A stretch of DNA of 64,000 bases from contig NZ_CP142104.1 of the NCBI RefSeq assembly GCF_035751725.1, forward strand, positions 248,001 through 312,000, read 5' to 3'. This DNA comes from Pseudomonas frederiksbergensis. GTDB lineage: Bacteria > Pseudomonadota > Gammaproteobacteria > Pseudomonadales > Pseudomonadaceae. Positions 60,485-64,000 of this stretch are shown piece after piece; positions within the stretch are counted from its first letter, which is position 1, and every line of letters starts with the position of its first letter. The notes under the pieces are model-generated. The model had not been told where the DNA came from. It saw nothing but the letters and a program-made list of their open reading frames with translations, and did no database searches. The translations under genes and the position numbers were made by a program.

Positions 60485-61225
60485 TCAGACCAGCCCGCCG
60501 TTGGCTCGCAGGACCTGGCCGTTCACCCAGCCTGCGGCCGGGCTGACCAGGAAGGAGACGATGCTGGCAATGTCTTCCGGCTGGCCGAGGCGCTCCAAGG
60601 GCGGCATCTTCGCGTAGTGCTGCACCTGCTCTTCGCTTTTGCCGTGCATGAACAACTCGGTGGCGACCGGCCCCGGGGCCACGGCATTGACCGTGATCTG
60701 GCGCCCGCGCAGTTCCTTGGCAAACACCTGGGTCAGGGATTCCACCGCGGCCTTGCTGGCGATATACACCGAATAGCCAGGCAGGTTCAGGCCCACGGTG
60801 CTGCTGGAGAAGTTGATGATGCGGCCGCCGTCGTTCAGCCGGGTCGCGGCTTCGCGCAAGGTATTGAAGGTGCCGCGCGTATTGATGGCAAACGTGCGGT
60901 CGAACAATTCATCGCTGTGCTGCGCCAAGGGCATGACCTGGAGGATGCCGGCGTTGTTGATCAATACATCGACCTTGCCCAGTTGCGCTTCGACCTCATC
61001 AAACATCCGGCTGACATCGGCGGCAACCGACACATCGGCCTTTACCGCTATGGCCTGGTGTCCGGCCTGGCGTAATTGCACGACCAGCCTGGAGGCTTCG
61101 GTGGCACTGCTGGCGAAGTTGATGGCGACGGCGAAACCGTCGCTGGCCAATTGCTTGGCCAGTTGCGCGCCGATGCCACGGGAGGCGCCGGTCACGATGG
61201 CAACTTTGGAGTCTTGGACAGTCAT
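60485..61225 (-). CDS. SDR family oxidoreductase
   Basis: 246 residues from ATG 61225. The cofactor motif is TGASRGIGAQLAKQL, NNAG follows at about residue 88, and the catalytic Ser-Tyr-Lys set is in INFSSSTVGLNLPGYSVYIASKAAVE. The classical SDR end AGWVNGQVLRANGGLV is intact. NADP use is suggested by the N-terminal segment but not certain. It is divergent from a LysR regulator with 127 bp between, the usual sign that the regulator controls it. Substrate unknown. Confidence 0.93.
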   Translation of the reverse strand: MTVQDSKVAIVTGASRGIGAQLAKQLASDGFAVAINFASSATEASRLVVQLRQAGHQAIAVKADVSVAADVSRMFDEVEAQLGKVDVLINNAGILQVMPLAQHSDELFDRTFAINTRGTFNTLREAATRLNDGGRIINFSSSTVGLNLPGYSVYIASKAAVESLTQVFAKELRGRQITVNAVAPGPVATELFMHGKSEEQVQHYAKMPPLERLGQPEDIASIVSFLVSPAAGWVNGQVLRANGGLV

Positions 61226-61352
61226 GGCGAGAAATCCCTTGAGGTGTGGTGATTGGGTTGAAGGCAGATTCACATGTTTACTCGTGGCGATAAATGCACG
61301 AGAGTTGCCTTGACTGTTCAATATTCATCAACAATCGGGGCGTGGAATTCAG

Positions 61353-62243
61353 ATGGACCAGGTCAAGGCGATGAGGGTATTTGTCCGCATCTACGAGCGC
61401 AGCAGCTTCACCCTGGCCGCCGAAGACCTGAACATGCCCCGGGCGACGCTGACCCACACGCTCAATCAGTTCGAAGCCTGGCTAGGGGTGCGCCTGCTGG
61501 AGCGCAGCACCCGCAAGGTACGTCCCACCCTTGATGGCGAAGCCTATTACCCGCGCTGCGTGCAATTGCTGGCCGAGCTGGAAGAAGCCGAACTGGCGTT
61601 CCGCAGCGTGGCGCCCAAAGGTAAACTCAGGGTGGACCTGCACGGAACGCAGGCGCGATATTTCGTCATCCCGGCGTTGCCGCAATTCATGGCCCGCTAT
61701 CCGGAAATAGAACTGTTCATCAGCGAGGCGGATCGGTTTGTCGACCTGATTGCCGAGGGCGTCGACTGCGTCGTGCGCTCCGGCACGTTGGCAGATTCGT
61801 CACTGATCGGCCGGCGCGTCGCCAATCTTCGGCAGATCACCTGCGCCAGCCCCGCTTATTTGCGCCAGTACGGCGAACCCAAAAGCCTCGATGATTTGAA
61901 ACACCACAAGGCGGTGAATTACGTCTCGCGCACCACCGCCAAGCTGTATCCGTTCGAGTTCATGGTCGACGGCGAACTCAAGAAAGTGTCGATCGGGGGC
62001 ACGTTGTCAGTGTCCGGCGCGGAGATCTACGCCGCTTCGGCGATTGCCGGCATGGGCCTGATCCAATGCCCGCATTACCGGATGAAGGAGCCGATCCGGC
62101 AGGGCCTGATCCAGGAGGTTCTGGTGTCCATGCCGCCACCGCCGATGCCGGTGTCGGTCGTCTATCCCCATAACCGGCACATGTCGCCACGGGTACGGGT
62201 GTTTGTGGATTGGGTGGCTGAGGTGTTTGCGCAGGCGCGTTAA
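61353..62243 (+). CDS. LysR-family transcriptional regulator
   Basis: 296 residues. An N-terminal winged helix-turn-helix is seen (VRIYERSSFTLAAEDLNMPRATLTHTLNQFEAWLGVRLLERSTRKV), followed by a LysR substrate-binding domain with LRVDLHGTQARYFVIPALPQFMARYPEIELF. It probably controls the divergent SDR gene and itself. The effector is unknown. Confidence 0.93.
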   Translation: MDQVKAMRVFVRIYERSSFTLAAEDLNMPRATLTHTLNQFEAWLGVRLLERSTRKVRPTLDGEAYYPRCVQLLAELEEAELAFRSVAPKGKLRVDLHGTQARYFVIPALPQFMARYPEIELFISEADRFVDLIAEGVDCVVRSGTLADSSLIGRRVANLRQITCASPAYLRQYGEPKSLDDLKHHKAVNYVSRTTAKLYPFEFMVDGELKKVSIGGTLSVSGAEIYAASAIAGMGLIQCPHYRMKEPIRQGLIQEVLVSMPPPPMPVSVVYPHNRHMSPRVRVFVDWVAEVFAQAR

Positions 62244-62355
62244 TGTGATTTTCGATTCCCTGATGCTGCACGTTGCCATGCGAACTTTCGGCCTGACCGA
62301 TGCGTCTGTGAAATGTTAGCTTCTGCCACCCGTTGTCCGAACAGAGAGCCTTTCG

Positions 62356-63393
62356 ATGACCTACACCGCTGCGCAAAACCGCTACGAGTCCATTCCCTAT
62401 CGCCGCGTCGGGCGCAGCGGATTGGTGCTTCCGGCCTTGTCACTCGGCTTGTGGCACAACTTCGGCGACAGCACGCCGATCGATACCCAGCGAGCCTTGC
62501 TGCGTACAGCGTTCGACCTGGGCATCAACCACTTCGACCTCGCCAACAACTACGGCCCGCCCTATGGCAGCGCCGAAATCAATTTCGGCCGGCTGTTGCG
62601 TGAAGATTTCAAGCAGTACCGCGATGAGCTGATCATTTCCAGCAAGGCCGGCTGGGACATGTGGCCCGGCCCCTATGGCCAGGGTGGCGGCTCGCGCAAG
62701 TACGTGCTCGCCAGCCTCGACCAGAGCCTGCAGCGCTTGGGGCTGGATTACGTGGACATTTTCTATTCCCACCGCTTCGATTCCGATACGCCGCTGGAGG
62801 AAACGGCCAGCGCACTGGCGACAGCCGTGCAGCAGGGCAAGGCTCTGTATATCGGCATTTCTTCGTATTCGGGTGTGAAAACCCGGGAAATGGCTGCGTT
62901 GCTAAAGGAATGGAAAATCCCGCTGTTGATCCACCAACCGGCCTATAACCTGCTCAATCGCTGGGTGGAGAAAGACTTGCTGGACGCCACCGAGGAACTG
63001 GGCACTGGGGTGATCGCTTTCACTCCGCTGGCCCAGGGCCTGTTGACTGACAAATACCTCAAGGGCATTCCGGCCGATGCGCGGGTCAACCGCCCGGGCG
63101 GTGGCTCGTTGCAAGCTTCGCATTTATCCGAGGAAAACATCGCCCACGCGCGCGCGCTCAACGAAATCGCCCAGCGTCGCGGCCAAAGCCTGGCCCAGAT
63201 GGCCCTGGCCTGGACGCTGCGTGATCCGCGGGTCACCTCCGCCCTGATCGGCGCCAGCCGGCCGGAGCAGATCGTCGAAAACGTCGGGGCGCTGCGCAAC
63301 CTCGACTTCAGCGCCGAAGAACTGGCCGAGATCGATCGGTTTGCCCAGGAGGGCGGGATCAACCTGTGGGAAAAGCCTTCGACGGCGCAATAG
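62356..63393 (+). CDS. Aldo/keto reductase (YghZ/MgrA-type)
   Basis: 345 residues, an AKR14-like protein. Family motifs include YRRVGRSGLVLPALSLGLWHNFG, FDLANNYGPPYGSAEINFGRLL (catalytic Tyr) and SSKAGWDMWPGPYGQGGGSRKYVLASLDQSLQRLGLDYVDIFYSHR. Relatives reduce L-glyceraldehyde-3-phosphate and methylglyoxal-like aldehydes with NADPH. It lies 112 bp after the LysR gene on the same strand but seems to be its own unit. Confidence 0.92.
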   Translation: MTYTAAQNRYESIPYRRVGRSGLVLPALSLGLWHNFGDSTPIDTQRALLRTAFDLGINHFDLANNYGPPYGSAEINFGRLLREDFKQYRDELIISSKAGWDMWPGPYGQGGGSRKYVLASLDQSLQRLGLDYVDIFYSHRFDSDTPLEETASALATAVQQGKALYIGISSYSGVKTREMAALLKEWKIPLLIHQPAYNLLNRWVEKDLLDATEELGTGVIAFTPLAQGLLTDKYLKGIPADARVNRPGGGSLQASHLSEENIAHARALNEIAQRRGQSLAQMALAWTLRDPRVTSALIGASRPEQIVENVGALRNLDFSAEELAEIDRFAQEGGINLWEKPSTAQ

Positions 63394-63426
63394 GTTTAAT
63401 CCAACCTTAGTGGCCGCACATAACCC

Positions 63427-63489
63427 TGTGGCGAGGGGATAAATACCCTGGCCACAAATCTGCATTCCCGCGCGGGTCCGTGGGAATGC
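63427..63489. repeat. REP element plus second hairpin between convergent genes
   Basis: TGTGGC...GCCACA at 63427-63456 is the GAGGGGATAAAT class of REP. A second perfect stem, GCATTCCC with GGGAATGC, lies at 63462-63489. Together they separate the aldo/keto reductase and gshA ends. Confidence 0.75.
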
Positions 63490-63494
63490 TTTGG

Positions 63495-64000
63495 TCAGTT
63501 ACTGATCGCCAGGATGCTCGCCTGGTACGAACCCACGAACACGTCGAAATCCCCCACCTCGTTCTGCTCCAGTTCGGTTTGCTGGACCAGCGATTGCCGA
63601 GCGTTTTCCTCGAACGCAACGTGTTCGTCGGCCGACAAGGGCTCGGTGCGGAAAAACTCGGCGTGGGCCTTGCTCTGGCGCAGGGAGAACTCGGCGAAGC
63701 TTTCCTGGTGCTCGGCCATGGCGGCCAGTACCCGGGCGGATGGCGTCAGGGATGGGTCGCGGACTTTTGCCAGTTGGGCGTCCAGCGCCTGGCGATGGTG
63801 ATCGCTCCCTTGGTTCTGGTCCAGCAGCGCCGCCAGCGGAGCGATTTTTTCCAGCAGTTCCAGCGCCCAGGCTTGCATGTCTACCGACTGGCCCTGGCGC
63901 TGCAGTTGCAGGCCAGGCTTGCGGCCTTCCTTGACCACGCTCAGGAAGTTGCTGGTGGCGTTGCTGCACTCGTTGTTTTCCAGTTGCGGGCTGTCATTGA
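63495..64000 (-). CDS. gshA: Glutamate-cysteine ligase, C-terminal part (5' end beyond window)
   Basis: The frame stays open to the right edge, so only the last 168 residues are seen. Reading from the edge, [18 protein letters not shown] matches the conserved REGRKPGL segment of Gsh[33 protein letters not shown] and the acidic end are typical of the gamma-proteobacterial enzyme. It makes gamma-glutamylcysteine, the first step of glutathione synthesis. An apparent GTG at 63938 is internal. Confidence 0.88.
   Translation of the reverse strand, partial: NDSPQLENNECSNATSNFLSVVKEGRKPGLQLQRQGQSVDMQAWALELLEKIAPLAALLDQNQGSDHHRQALDAQLAKVRDPSLTPSARVLAAMAEHQESFAEFSLRQSKAHAEFFRTEPLSADEHVAFEENARQSLVQQTELEQNEVGDFDVFVGSYQASILAISN

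Noticed and set aside
1..64000. CRISPR array, tRNA, rRNA or insertion sequence
   Set aside because: No regularly spaced short repeats, cloverleaf-like sequences, rRNA stretches or transposase genes were seen.

Overview
The window is a chromosomal segment of a fluorescent-group Pseudomonas. Evidence: high GC with Pseudomonas-like codon use; a block colinear, as I recall it, with the P. aeruginosa PA0316-PA0342 region (thyA, lgt, TauE, ptsP, rppH, a HAD phosphatase, DUF2269, ilvA, rpiA, D-2-hydroxyglutarate dehydrogenase, serA); a triABC efflux set; and about a dozen short REP palindromes of the P. fluorescens type. No rRNA, tRNA, CRISPR array, insertion sequence or prophage was seen.

Layout. 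1-14.8 kb is the accessory part and the most interesting. It opens with the end of a membrane-fusion/HlyD-like subunit and a GNAT acetyltransferase. An orphan type VI secretion module follows: a small PAAR-associated gene, a PAAR effector with a glycine-zipper C-terminus, and an overlapping three-helix immunity protein. Next comes a surface-protein locus: a DUF6916/tail-collar (MdpB-like) pair, a sulfotransferase, a 1900-residue LEPR-DUF4347 protein with 11 tandem Ig-like repeats, a TolC-type outer-membrane lipoprotein, an aspartyl/asparaginyl beta-hydroxylase-like enzyme and a second sulfotransferase. I propose that these genes make, export, process and covalently modify a giant surface protein. 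This is the best candidate for an undescribed system.

14.8-19 kb holds a DUF2789 gene, a RBBP9-like hydrolase, a sigma-54 activator-like protein with an altered GAFTGA loop, an orphan MetQ and an AAA ATPase. 19.1-24.3 kb is triABC (RND efflux with two adaptors). 24.4-27.2 kb is cadA/cadR with a classic 19-bp-spacer MerR promoter. 27.3-44.8 kb is mostly conserved core: thyA, lgt, a TauE exporter, an NRDE protein, ptsP, rppH, a HAD phosphatase, a DUF2269/SDR-DoxX block, ilvA, rpiA, two SdiA-regulated-like paralogues, an FAH hydrolase and the D2HGDH/serA divergent pair.

45-58 kb is dominated by sulfur acquisition. A six-gene minus-strand operon (two SfnB-type oxidoreductases, an LLM monooxygenase, metQ, metN, metI) probably imports and desulfurises an organosulfur compound. 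Further along lie a cystine ABC transporter (tcyJ-tcyL-tcyN type) and D-cysteine desulfhydrase. 58-64 kb has betT with a striking upstream inverted repeat, a divergent SDR/LysR pair, an aldo-keto reductase and the 3' end of gshA.
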